Positions 42,460 through 49,156 of a stretch of 64,000 bases of DNA are shown here, piece after piece (within the stretch, counting starts at the first letter, position 1; each line of letters starts with the position of its first letter). The stretch covers positions 1 through 64,000 of the forward strand of contig JAYRFK010000037.1 in the NCBI GenBank assembly GCA_041908445.1, read 5' to 3'. This stretch comes from JAEUJM01 sp041908445. Its GTDB lineage: Bacteria > Actinomycetota > Acidimicrobiia > Acidimicrobiales > DATDAH01. The translations under genes and the position numbers were made by a program. The notes under the pieces were generated by a model. That model was not told where the DNA came from. It did not search any database and saw only the letters and a list, made by a program, of their open reading frames with translations.

Positions 42460-44676
42460 GTGCCCGCCCCCCGGTCCCTTGCCGTCGCGCTCCGCCGCGA
42501 GGCCTGGCTGCTCGTGGCGGCGGCGGTGGCCGGCGCCACGCTGTTCGGCACCGCGTCGGCCCTGTTGCCGAAGACCTACGAGTCCCGGGCCGAGGTGACG
42601 ATCTCGCCCGTGTCGCTCGACCAGCGGTTCGGCGCGCCGGACGCCCCCGCCACCCCCGAGGCGGCCATCGCCCGCGAGCTGCAGCTCGCCCGTAGCGACG
42701 CGGTCGCCGGTCGGGCCGACGCGCAGATCGAGTTCGACCACACCATCAGGGTCGAGCAGGTGGACGAGGACACCCTCGCCTTCGTCGGCCAGTCGATCAG
42801 CGGCCCCTTCGCCGAGTCGGTGGCGGACACCGCGGCGACCACCTACCTCACCGTGCGCCAGGAGACCGCGACCGGCCTGGCGAACAGCGCGGTCTCGTTC
42901 ACCCAGGGGATCATCGACGACCTCACGGCCCGCCAGGCCGCCGGGGAGGACGTCGCCGCCGACCTGGCGGACCAGCAGGCGCGCCTGGCCGACTTCCAGG
43001 CCGGGCTGGCGGCGGTGGGGGACACCGCCCAGCTCACCCTCGAGCCCACCCCCGCCGGCGACGCCGTGGCGCCGCACCCGTGGCGCGCTGCGGCCAAGGG
43101 CCTGCTCGTCGGCCTGGTGGCCGGCCTGGTGGTCGCCGCGCTGCGCGAGTGGCTCCTCCGCCGGTCCGGTCGCGAGGACGCGCTCGGTGCCCTGCCCAAG
43201 GTCACGCTCACCCGCGCCGACGGCTCGCCCTACCGCGTGGACTGGACCCACCGCCGCCGGCCGGCGGCGGTCCTGTTGACGGGACTCGTGCTCGCCCGGG
43301 CGCTGGTCTACGCGGTGCTCGGGGTCAACTTCGTGCTCGACGACTGGAGCCTCGAGTACCAGCGGGCCGTGGCGGGAACGTGGAGCTCCGTGCCGACGGG
43401 CCAGGACCTCGTCCACGCCCGCCCAGGCGCGTGGCTCACCTTCACGCTGCTGCACGGCATCGTGGGCCCGCACCCGCTCGTGCAGTTCCTGGTGCTCACG
43501 GCGATCAACGTCGGCGTCGTGCTCGCGCTGTACGTGGTGCTCACCCGGTTCTTCTCGCCGGCGCTCAGCCTGCTGGTCGCCGCCGTGTGGGTCCTCGTGC
43601 CGATCCACCAGTCGATGGTGGTCTGGTCCGGCACCAGCCAGATCGCGGTCGCGGCGCTGCTGTTCCTGCTCGGCCTCTGGGCCTTCACCCACGGGCGCTG
43701 GCTGCTGGCCGGCCTGGGCCTCGGCGCCTCGATCCTCTGCTACGAGCTCACCGTCCCGATCTCGTTCGCCGCCCTCGTCCTCGTGGGCACGCGCCTCGCC
43801 CCGCTCGACCCGGCCGCCGCCCCGCCCCGGGTGCCGATCACCTGGCGGACCCGGCTCGGGGCCGCCGCCTTCGTGGTCGCCGCCACCGCCTGGTCGCGGG
43901 CCCACCCCGTCTACGACGTCGACCTCCGGATGCCGAGCCCGGCGACCCTGTGGTCGGGGCACTTCGGCCTCGGCCTGTTCGGCAGCCTCGACGCTCCCGA
44001 GAAGCTGGCCGCGCTGGTCGGCGCCCTCGTCGCGGCGGCGGCCGCGGTCTGCGTGGTCTGGTGGGTGCGCGGGGAGCGCGCCCGGACCGACGGCCCCTCG
44101 CTGGTGGTCGCCGGCGTGGGCGTGCTGCTGCTCGGCCTCGTCGTCTCCCTCACCGCCTCCACGGGTGTCCTGGGCTTCAACGACCGCCTCTACGCCGTCT
44201 CGAGCGTGGGGGCGGCCATGATCCTCGGCGGCGTCGCCCGCTTCCTGTGGGCCCGCATCCCGGCGGTGACCGCGTTGGCGGCGGTCGCGCTGCTGGTGCT
44301 GTTCGCCATCGGGCAGTTCGCGTCGCTCCGGTCGTGGAGCGAGGCCGGCGGCGACGTCGTGGCCCTGCTGAACTACCTGGAACGCACGTATCCGGACCCG
44401 GCGAACACCAACTTCATCGTCGGGCCCTCCCCCCGCTACCGCAACAACGTCATAGGGGCGCAGTCGCCGTACGGCGGGGCCGACGCCGCGTTCCGGCTCA
44501 CCTTCCCGGAGGCGGGCCCGCCGTGCGCCCCCCGACCCGAGCGCGAGGCCGTCAGCGTGGACACCTGCACGGGATCGCTCTGGATCGCGAACGGCCCCGA
44601 GGAGTTCGCGCCGACGTCCTGGGGGGAGTCGCTCGTCGACTGGTCGCGCGTGCTGGGGGCCGACGGAAGGCCGTAA
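42460..44676 (+). CDS. Fusion of a Wzz-like domain to a multi-TM (GT-C-like) membrane protein
   Basis: 738 aa. Residues 1-200 look like a Wzz/chain-length determinant: TM at about 15-35, an extracytoplasmic helical part with TYESRAEVTISPVSLDQRF, and a second TM near 210-230. After a short cytosolic stretch, a block of about ten TM helices (about 270-620) resembles GT-C type membrane glycosyltransferases (loop VLDDWSLEYQRAV with a D-D pair after the first helix), ending in an external domain of about 120 residues. I cannot assign a substrate. It may couple polymer length control to sugar transfer. GTG start; an alternative GTG lies at 42427. Confidence 0.72.
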   Translation: MPAPRSLAVALRREAWLLVAAAVAGATLFGTASALLPKTYESRAEVTISPVSLDQRFGAPDAPATPEAAIARELQLARSDAVAGRADAQIEFDHTIRVEQVDEDTLAFVGQSISGPFAESVADTAATTYLTVRQETATGLANSAVSFTQGIIDDLTARQAAGEDVAADLADQQARLADFQAGLAAVGDTAQLTLEPTPAGDAVAPHPWRAAAKGLLVGLVAGLVVAALREWLLRRSGREDALGALPKVTLTRADGSPYRVDWTHRRRPAAVLLTGLVLARALVYAVLGVNFVLDDWSLEYQRAVAGTWSSVPTGQDLVHARPGAWLTFTLLHGIVGPHPLVQFLVLTAINVGVVLALYVVLTRFFSPALSLLVAAVWVLVPIHQSMVVWSGTSQIAVAALLFLLGLWAFTHGRWLLAGLGLGASILCYELTVPISFAALVLVGTRLAPLDPAAAPPRVPITWRTRLGAAAFVVAATAWSRAHPVYDVDLRMPSPATLWSGHFGLGLFGSLDAPEKLAALVGALVAAAAAVCVVWWVRGERARTDGPSLVVAGVGVLLLGLVVSLTASTGVLGFNDRLYAVSSVGAAMILGGVARFLWARIPAVTALAAVALLVLFAIGQFASLRSWSEAGGDVVALLNYLERTYPDPANTNFIVGPSPRYRNNVIGAQSPYGGADAAFRLTFPEAGPPCAPRPEREAVSVDTCTGSLWIANGPEEFAPTSWGESLVDWSRVLGADGRP

Positions 44677-44688
44677 CCGGCCCGCTCC

Positions 44689-44694
44689 TACACT
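44689..44694 (+). promoter_or_regulatory. -10 element of nadD
   Basis: TACACT, 6 nt before the nadD GTG. The predicted start of transcription is the G of GTG. Confidence 0.45.
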
Positions 44695-44700
44695 GCCTCG

Positions 44701-45297
44701 GTGACCAGCGCCGGCCCCCGCATCGGGATCTTCGGGGGCACCTTCGACCCGCCCCACGTGGGCCACCTCGCCGCGGCGGTCAACGTGCGCCACAGCCTCG
44801 GCCTCGACTTGGTGCTGCTCGTCGTGGCGAACGTGCCGTGGCAGAAGGTGGGGGAGCGCCCGGTCAGCCCCGCCGCGGATCGCCTGGAGCTGGTCCGGCT
44901 CGCCGTCGGCGACGTGGAGGGCCTCGAGGTCGACGACCGCGAGATCCGCCGGGGTGGCGACTCCTACACCGCGGACACGGTGGCGGAGCTCCTCGAGGAG
45001 GACCCGTCGAGCGAGGTCTTCGTGATCGTCGGCAGCGACGCGGCCGCCGGCCTGCCCACCTGGGAGCGCATCGACGAGGTGCGGGCGCGGTCGGTCATCG
45101 TGGTGGTCGACCGCCCCGGGGGCACCTGGGGCCCGCCGTCGGGCTGGCGGACCGAGCGGGTCGAGGTGCCCCGACTCGAGATCTCCTCGACCGACCTGCG
45201 GGCCCGGGTGGCCGACGGCCGCCCCCTCGACTACCTGGTGCCGCCCTCGGTCGTTTCGGGGATCGAGCGGCTCGGCCTCTATCGTGACCGCCGATGA
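44701..45297 (+). CDS. nadD: Nicotinate-nucleotide adenylyltransferase
   Basis: 198 aa; makes deamido-NAD from NaMN and ATP. The nucleotidyl-transferase motif GIFGGTFDPPHVGHL and the second motif ISSTDLRARVADGRPLDYLVP are intact. First gene of the nadD-lytR_C-rsfS unit, an arrangement common in actinobacteria. The stop overlaps the next gene by 14 nt if the GTG at 45284 is used. Confidence 0.95.
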   Translation: MTSAGPRIGIFGGTFDPPHVGHLAAAVNVRHSLGLDLVLLVVANVPWQKVGERPVSPAADRLELVRLAVGDVEGLEVDDREIRRGGDSYTADTVAELLEEDPSSEVFVIVGSDAAAGLPTWERIDEVRARSVIVVVDRPGGTWGPPSGWRTERVEVPRLEISSTDLRARVADGRPLDYLVPPSVVSGIERLGLYRDRR

Positions 45298-46819
45298 GGG
45301 ACCGGGACCGTTGAGCAACGATCCCCTCGTCCTGCCGCCGAGCGGCACGGGTGAACGGGCGGCACGGCGCCAGCGCCGCGAGCGCGCCGCCACCCCGGCG
45401 GGCACGCCCCCGGTGTCCGAGGCCGGCCCCACCGCGCCCCCCGGTGCCGTGGCCCCGACCGCCCCGCCCCGCCGCCCCGACCCGGCCGGCGCAGGCCCCG
45501 GCGACGACGACGGCGGTCGCCGGGCGCGCCCCGTCCTGCGGTGGGCCTTCATCGGCGTGTGGATCGTCCTGATCGTCGCCATCCCGGTGCTGACCGTCGT
45601 CGGCGTGAAGGCGGTCGGCCGCAGCAACGCGGGGCGCGAGTTCAACGTGGAGACCGACCCCTCGGCGCCGGGGTTCGAGGCGGCGGTGAAGCCGACGCCG
45701 ACCATGCTGGTCCTGCAGACCGACGACGCCGGGGTGATCTCGGGGGTGACCGTGCTCTCGCTCCAGAAGTCGGGCGGCGGCTTCCTCACCTTCTTCCCGG
45801 CCGGCACGGTGCTCGAGCTGCCGTTCACCGCCAACGGCGAGGCCCCGATGAACGAGATCTACGCCGGCGCGGGGGAGGAGGGCCTCGAGCAGCGCATCGA
45901 GACCCTGCTCGTGGCCGCGACCCAGGAGAACGTCGAGATCCAGGGCAACGACCAGTGGACCGCGCTGGTCGCACCGATCGGGCCGCTGACCATCGACAAC
46001 CCGGTCGCCCTGACCACCACCGACGCCGCGGGTGCCCCGGTCTCGTTCGCCCAGGGCACGATCCAGGTGCCGCCGGAGCAGATCGGCCTGTTCGTCAACA
46101 CCCGCGGCGCCGAGGAGAACGACCTCACCCGCCTCGAGCGCCAGCAGGCCTTCTGGACCGCGTGGCTGGCGGCGGTCAAGGCCTCGAACGACCCGAACGT
46201 GGTTCCGGGCGAGACCACCACCGGCCTCGGCCGCTTCGTGCGCAAGCTGGCCAAGGGTGAGCCCGTCTCGAACACGCTGCCCGTCACGCCCATCGGCATC
46301 CCCGGCGTGGGGGCGACGGACTCCAACCTCTACCGCCCCGACCAGGCCGCGGTCGACGCCCTCGTGGCCGAGACCATCCCGCTGCCCGAGGGCGTGGGGC
46401 GCCTGCGCTCGCGGGTGCTCGACGGCACGGGCACCGAGGGCCTCGCGGTCGAGGCCGCCCGGACGATCGTGCCCGCCGGCGCCGAGATCTCCTTCGTGGG
46501 CAACGCCGACAGCTTCGACCACGAGGAGACCGTGGTCCGCTACTACGACCCGGCGGAGGAGGCCCAGGCCCAGCGCCTGCTCGACGCCCTCGGCGGCGGT
46601 CGCCTGCTGCTTCGCGAGGGCGTCACCGATACGGTCGACGTGACCATCATCGTCGGCAGCCGGTTCGACCCGGAGACCGCGCCGGGTGCCTCGGCCACCA
46701 CGACCACCACCGTGGCCGTCGGCGGCACGGTGCCCATCGATCCCCTCTCGCCGACCACCACCCTGCCGTTCGGGGTGGCGCCATCGATCACCCCGCCCAC
46801 GGAGGCCCCCACTGGCTGA
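45284..46819 (+). CDS. LytR C-terminal domain protein, single TM
   Basis: 511 aa. A disordered basic/Pro-rich cytosolic N-terminus (to about 85), one TM (about 86-108), a diverged LCP-like external region, and a LytR_C domain near 370-465 (LRSRVLDGTGTEGLAVEAARTIV). LCP proteins attach polymers to peptidoglycan; the key Arg/Asp residues are not obvious here, so it may be a non-catalytic relative. The tail is Thr/Pro-rich. Start uncertain: GTG 45284 or TTG 45311. It lies between nadD and rsfS. Confidence 0.8.
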   Translation: MTADEGPGPLSNDPLVLPPSGTGERAARRQRRERAATPAGTPPVSEAGPTAPPGAVAPTAPPRRPDPAGAGPGDDDGGRRARPVLRWAFIGVWIVLIVAIPVLTVVGVKAVGRSNAGREFNVETDPSAPGFEAAVKPTPTMLVLQTDDAGVISGVTVLSLQKSGGGFLTFFPAGTVLELPFTANGEAPMNEIYAGAGEEGLEQRIETLLVAATQENVEIQGNDQWTALVAPIGPLTIDNPVALTTTDAAGAPVSFAQGTIQVPPEQIGLFVNTRGAEENDLTRLERQQAFWTAWLAAVKASNDPNVVPGETTTGLGRFVRKLAKGEPVSNTLPVTPIGIPGVGATDSNLYRPDQAAVDALVAETIPLPEGVGRLRSRVLDGTGTEGLAVEAARTIVPAGAEISFVGNADSFDHEETVVRYYDPAEEAQAQRLLDALGGGRLLLREGVTDTVDVTIIVGSRFDPETAPGASATTTTTVAVGGTVPIDPLSPTTTLPFGVAPSITPPTEAPTG

Positions 46820-47225
46820 GCGCCCGTCCCCCCACCCGTCGGTCCCGACCCTCGACCTGGTCGTGGCCGCGGCCCGCGCCGCCGATGGCAAGCTCGGCGA
46901 GCGCACGCTCGTCCTCGACGTCTCCGACGTGCTCTCCATCACCGGCTGGTTCGTGATCACGAGCGGGCGCAACACCCGCCAGGTCAAGACCATCGCCGAG
47001 GAGGTGGAGGAGCGGGTCGCGGAGGCCGGCGGGGCCCGGCCACTGCGCATCGAGGGCCTCGACGGCCTGCGCTGGGTCCTCATGGACTACGGCGACTTCG
47101 TCGTGCACGTCTTCCTCGACGAGGAGCGCGACTACTACGAGCTCGAGCGCCTGTGGAGCGACGTGCCCCGCGTCGAGTGGGCCGCCGGCGAGGCGTCCGT
47201 CGGCGAGGCGTCCGTCGGCGGCTGA
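46812..47225 (+). CDS. rsfS: Ribosome silencing factor RsfS
   Basis: 137 aa; binds L14 and blocks subunit joining when nutrients are low. LVLDVSDVLSITGWFVITSGRNTRQVKTIAEEV, EGLDGLRWVLMDYGDFVVHVF and ERLWSDVPRVEW are diagnostic. No ATG, GTG or TTG lies at the expected start: the first in-frame one, GTG 46863, cuts into the fold. CTG 46812 has a perfect GGAGG 6 nt upstream and is the best start. The C-terminus carries a tandem 15-nt duplication (GEASV twice; 47187-47216). Confidence 0.9.
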   Translation: MAERPSPHPSVPTLDLVVAAARAADGKLGERTLVLDVSDVLSITGWFVITSGRNTRQVKTIAEEVEERVAEAGGARPLRIEGLDGLRWVLMDYGDFVVHVFLDEERDYYELERLWSDVPRVEWAAGEASVGEASVGG

Positions 47226-47226
47226 G

Positions 47227-47232
47227 TATCGT
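47227..47232 (+). promoter_or_regulatory. -10 element of the dioxygenase gene
   Basis: TATCGT, beginning just after the rsfS stop and 6 nt before the GTG at 47239. Confidence 0.4.
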
Positions 47233-47238
47233 CGAAGC

Positions 47239-47970
47239 GTGAGCACGATCGACGTCGAGCGGGCCACGCTCGCCGAGGACGGCTTCTCGGTCCACCGCGG
47301 GGTGTTCGACGCCGCCGAGATGGCCCACGTCGTCGACCTCATCGAGGCCGCCGACGCCGTCAACCCGCACCACGACCAGCTCAACGCCGGGTCGATGCGC
47401 TTCGCGAGCAACCTGCTGCCGTGCAGCCCGGACCTGCAGGCGTGGGTCACGCAGCCAGTGCTGCTGGACCTCGTGTGCGCCCGCCTGGGTCCGGACGTGT
47501 GGATCCGCTGGGACCAGGCCGTGGCCAAGGGTCCCGGCGCCCCGCTGTTCCCGTTCCACCAGGACAACGGCTACAGCCAGGTCGACTTCGAGCACCTCCA
47601 GGTGTGGATCGGCCTGAGCGCCGCCGACGCCGAGAACGGCGGGCTGTGGCTCGTGCCCGGCAGCCACCGGCGCCAGTGGACCCACGAGAACGTGGACGGC
47701 GTGGTCCACGTGCTCGAGCCGACCGACGACGCGATCTGCATCCCGGCCGAGGTCGGCGACGTCGTGCTGTTCTCGTCGCACACGGTCCACGCCACCCTGC
47801 CCAACGTGACCGACCGCCTCCGCTGGGCCTACGTGGTGGAGTACGTCAGCCTGGACCACGCCGACCCGTACCTGTCGCCCCCGTACTTCGTGGCGGCGCG
47901 CGGCGGTGCCCCCGCACCGGGCTGGGTCGACCGGCTGCCCGCCCAGGGCGACGCCGCCGGCGCCGAGTAG
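47239..47970 (+). CDS. Phytanoyl-CoA dioxygenase (PhyH) family protein
   Basis: 243-aa Fe(II)/2-oxoglutarate-dependent dioxygenase fold. The metal triad is His107-x-Asp109 (FPFHQDNGY) and probably His184 (HTVHATLPN), with a 2-oxoglutarate Arg in RLRW. The motif GGLWLVPGSHR is typical. Substrate not predictable; related proteins act on small secondary metabolites or lipids. GTG start. An aldo-keto reductase follows in the same direction. Confidence 0.88.
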   Translation: MSTIDVERATLAEDGFSVHRGVFDAAEMAHVVDLIEAADAVNPHHDQLNAGSMRFASNLLPCSPDLQAWVTQPVLLDLVCARLGPDVWIRWDQAVAKGPGAPLFPFHQDNGYSQVDFEHLQVWIGLSAADAENGGLWLVPGSHRRQWTHENVDGVVHVLEPTDDAICIPAEVGDVVLFSSHTVHATLPNVTDRLRWAYVVEYVSLDHADPYLSPPYFVAARGGAPAPGWVDRLPAQGDAAGAE

Positions 47971-47984
47971 GCGGCGGGTCCGCC

Positions 47985-48896
47985 ATCGCCACCCACCTCG
48001 TCGACGCCTCGCCCCGACCCCTCGGTGGGCTCGGGCCCATCGGCCCGCTGGCGTTCGGCTGCTGGCGCTTCCGCGACGGCGACCTGGCCGGCGCCACCGC
48101 GGCCCTGGACGCGGCCCTGGCCGCGTTCGCCACGACGGGCGCCCGGGTGGTCGTCGACAACGCCGACGTCTACGGCGAGCACGAGCTCGGCGCGGCCGAG
48201 ACCCTGCTCGGACGCGTGCTCGCGGGCCGCACCGGCTGGGCCGAGGAGCTGGTGCTCGCCACCAAGGCCGGGATCCGGCCCGGCGTGCCCTACGACGGCA
48301 GCGGCGACCACCTCACGGCGGCGTGCGAGGCCTCGCTCCGGCGACTCGCGGTCGAGACCATCGACCTCTTCCAGCTCCACCGGGTCGACCTCTACACGCC
48401 GCCCGAGGAGACCGCGGCGGCGCTGGCCCACCTGCGCGAGGCCGGCAAGATCCGCGAGGTCGGTGTGTCGAACGCCACCGTCGCCCAGCTCGACGACCTG
48501 GAGCGGTACCTACCGTTCCCGATCGCCGCGATCCAGGCCGAGTGCTCGCTGCTCGACCGCCGGCCGCTCTTCGACGGGGTCCTCGACTGGTGCCGGCGCC
48601 GCGGCGCGGTGCCGCTCGCGTACTCGCCGCTCGCCAGCGGCCGCCTCGGGTCGGCGGGGGGCGACGTGCCGCCGGCGCTGACCGAGCGCCTCGACGCGAT
48701 CGCCGCCCGCGAGGGCCGGCCCGCCACCGTCGTCGCCCTCGCCTGGCTGCTCGCCCACCCGTCGCGGCCCGTGCCCATCGTCGGCACCCAGCGCCCCGAG
48801 CGGCTCGCCGAGCTGGCCGCGGCGGCCGGCGTGCGTCTCGACCGGGCCGACGTCTACGGCCTCATCGAGGCGGCCCAGGGGTACGAGCTGCCCTGA
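47985..48896 (+). CDS. Aldo/keto reductase
   Basis: About 303 aa, (beta/alpha)8 NAD(P)H oxidoreductase. Catalytic features are Asp and Tyr in VVVDNADVYGEHELGAAET, Lys in LATKAGI, His in LFQLHRVD. The C-terminal NADP-binding GTQRPERLAELAAAAGV is also clear. The N-terminus is a problem: the frame runs from inside the dioxygenase gene with no ATG, GTG or TTG near the expected start (HLVDASPRPLGGLGPIGPLAFG). ATC at 47985 is the nearest plausible non-standard start. Translational coupling or a small sequence error are alternatives. Confidence 0.85.
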   Translation: MATHLVDASPRPLGGLGPIGPLAFGCWRFRDGDLAGATAALDAALAAFATTGARVVVDNADVYGEHELGAAETLLGRVLAGRTGWAEELVLATKAGIRPGVPYDGSGDHLTAACEASLRRLAVETIDLFQLHRVDLYTPPEETAAALAHLREAGKIREVGVSNATVAQLDDLERYLPFPIAAIQAECSLLDRRPLFDGVLDWCRRRGAVPLAYSPLASGRLGSAGGDVPPALTERLDAIAAREGRPATVVALAWLLAHPSRPVPIVGTQRPERLAELAAAAGVRLDRADVYGLIEAAQGYELP

Positions 48897-48930
48897 GCGC
48901 GCCCGGCGACCGGCCCCGGAGAACGCACGA

Positions 48931-48972
48931 GGCCCAGGTCAGGGCCGGAAGCTTCCGGTGCTGACCTGGGCC
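48931..48972. terminator. Hairpin between aldo/keto reductase and tRNA-Ala
   Basis: Arms GGCCCAGGTCAG (48931-48942) and its complement (48961-48972) enclose a second palindrome, CCGGAA-GC-TTCCGG (48945-48958). It lies between convergent genes, 12 nt beyond the tRNA 3' end, and can stop both. No T-run. Confidence 0.65.
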
Positions 48973-48983
48973 TTCGTCCAGGG

Positions 48984-49059
48984 TGGAGGCGATGGGATTT
49001 GAACCCACGAAACCTCCTGCATGCCATGCAGGCGCTCTACCAGGCTGAGCTACGCCCCC
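48984..49059 (-). tRNA. tRNA-Ala (anticodon GGC)
   Basis: 76 nt on the minus strand. The acceptor stem GGGGGCG pairs with CGCCTCC (one G-U), followed by T8-A9. The D-arm contains GCTCAGCCTGGTAGAGC. Anticodon stem CCTGC/GCAGG closes a loop ATGGCAT with anticodon GGC, reading GCC/GCU Ala codons. The T-arm is GTGGG-TTCAAAT-CCCAT. The discriminator is A73; CCA is not encoded (CCC follows). No other tRNA adjoins. Confidence 0.95.
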
Positions 49060-49143
49060 TGGGGTGCGGGGGCACACGATAGCAGGGGGACCCCCCGCCT
49101 CCGCCAAGCGGGAACGGGTTCCTGGGACGAACACCCGCGTCGG

Positions 49144-49149
49144 TACGAT
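49144..49149 (+). promoter_or_regulatory. -10 element of leuS
   Basis: TACGAT, 7 nt before the leuS ATG. It lies in the 97-bp divergent gap with tRNA-Ala. Confidence 0.45.
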
Positions 49150-49156
49150 CCCCGGC

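Noticed and set aside
42445..45834. 1129-codon open frame on the minus strand
   Set aside because: Antisense to the Wzz fusion and nadD; no recognisable motif, skewed His/Arg/Gly content.
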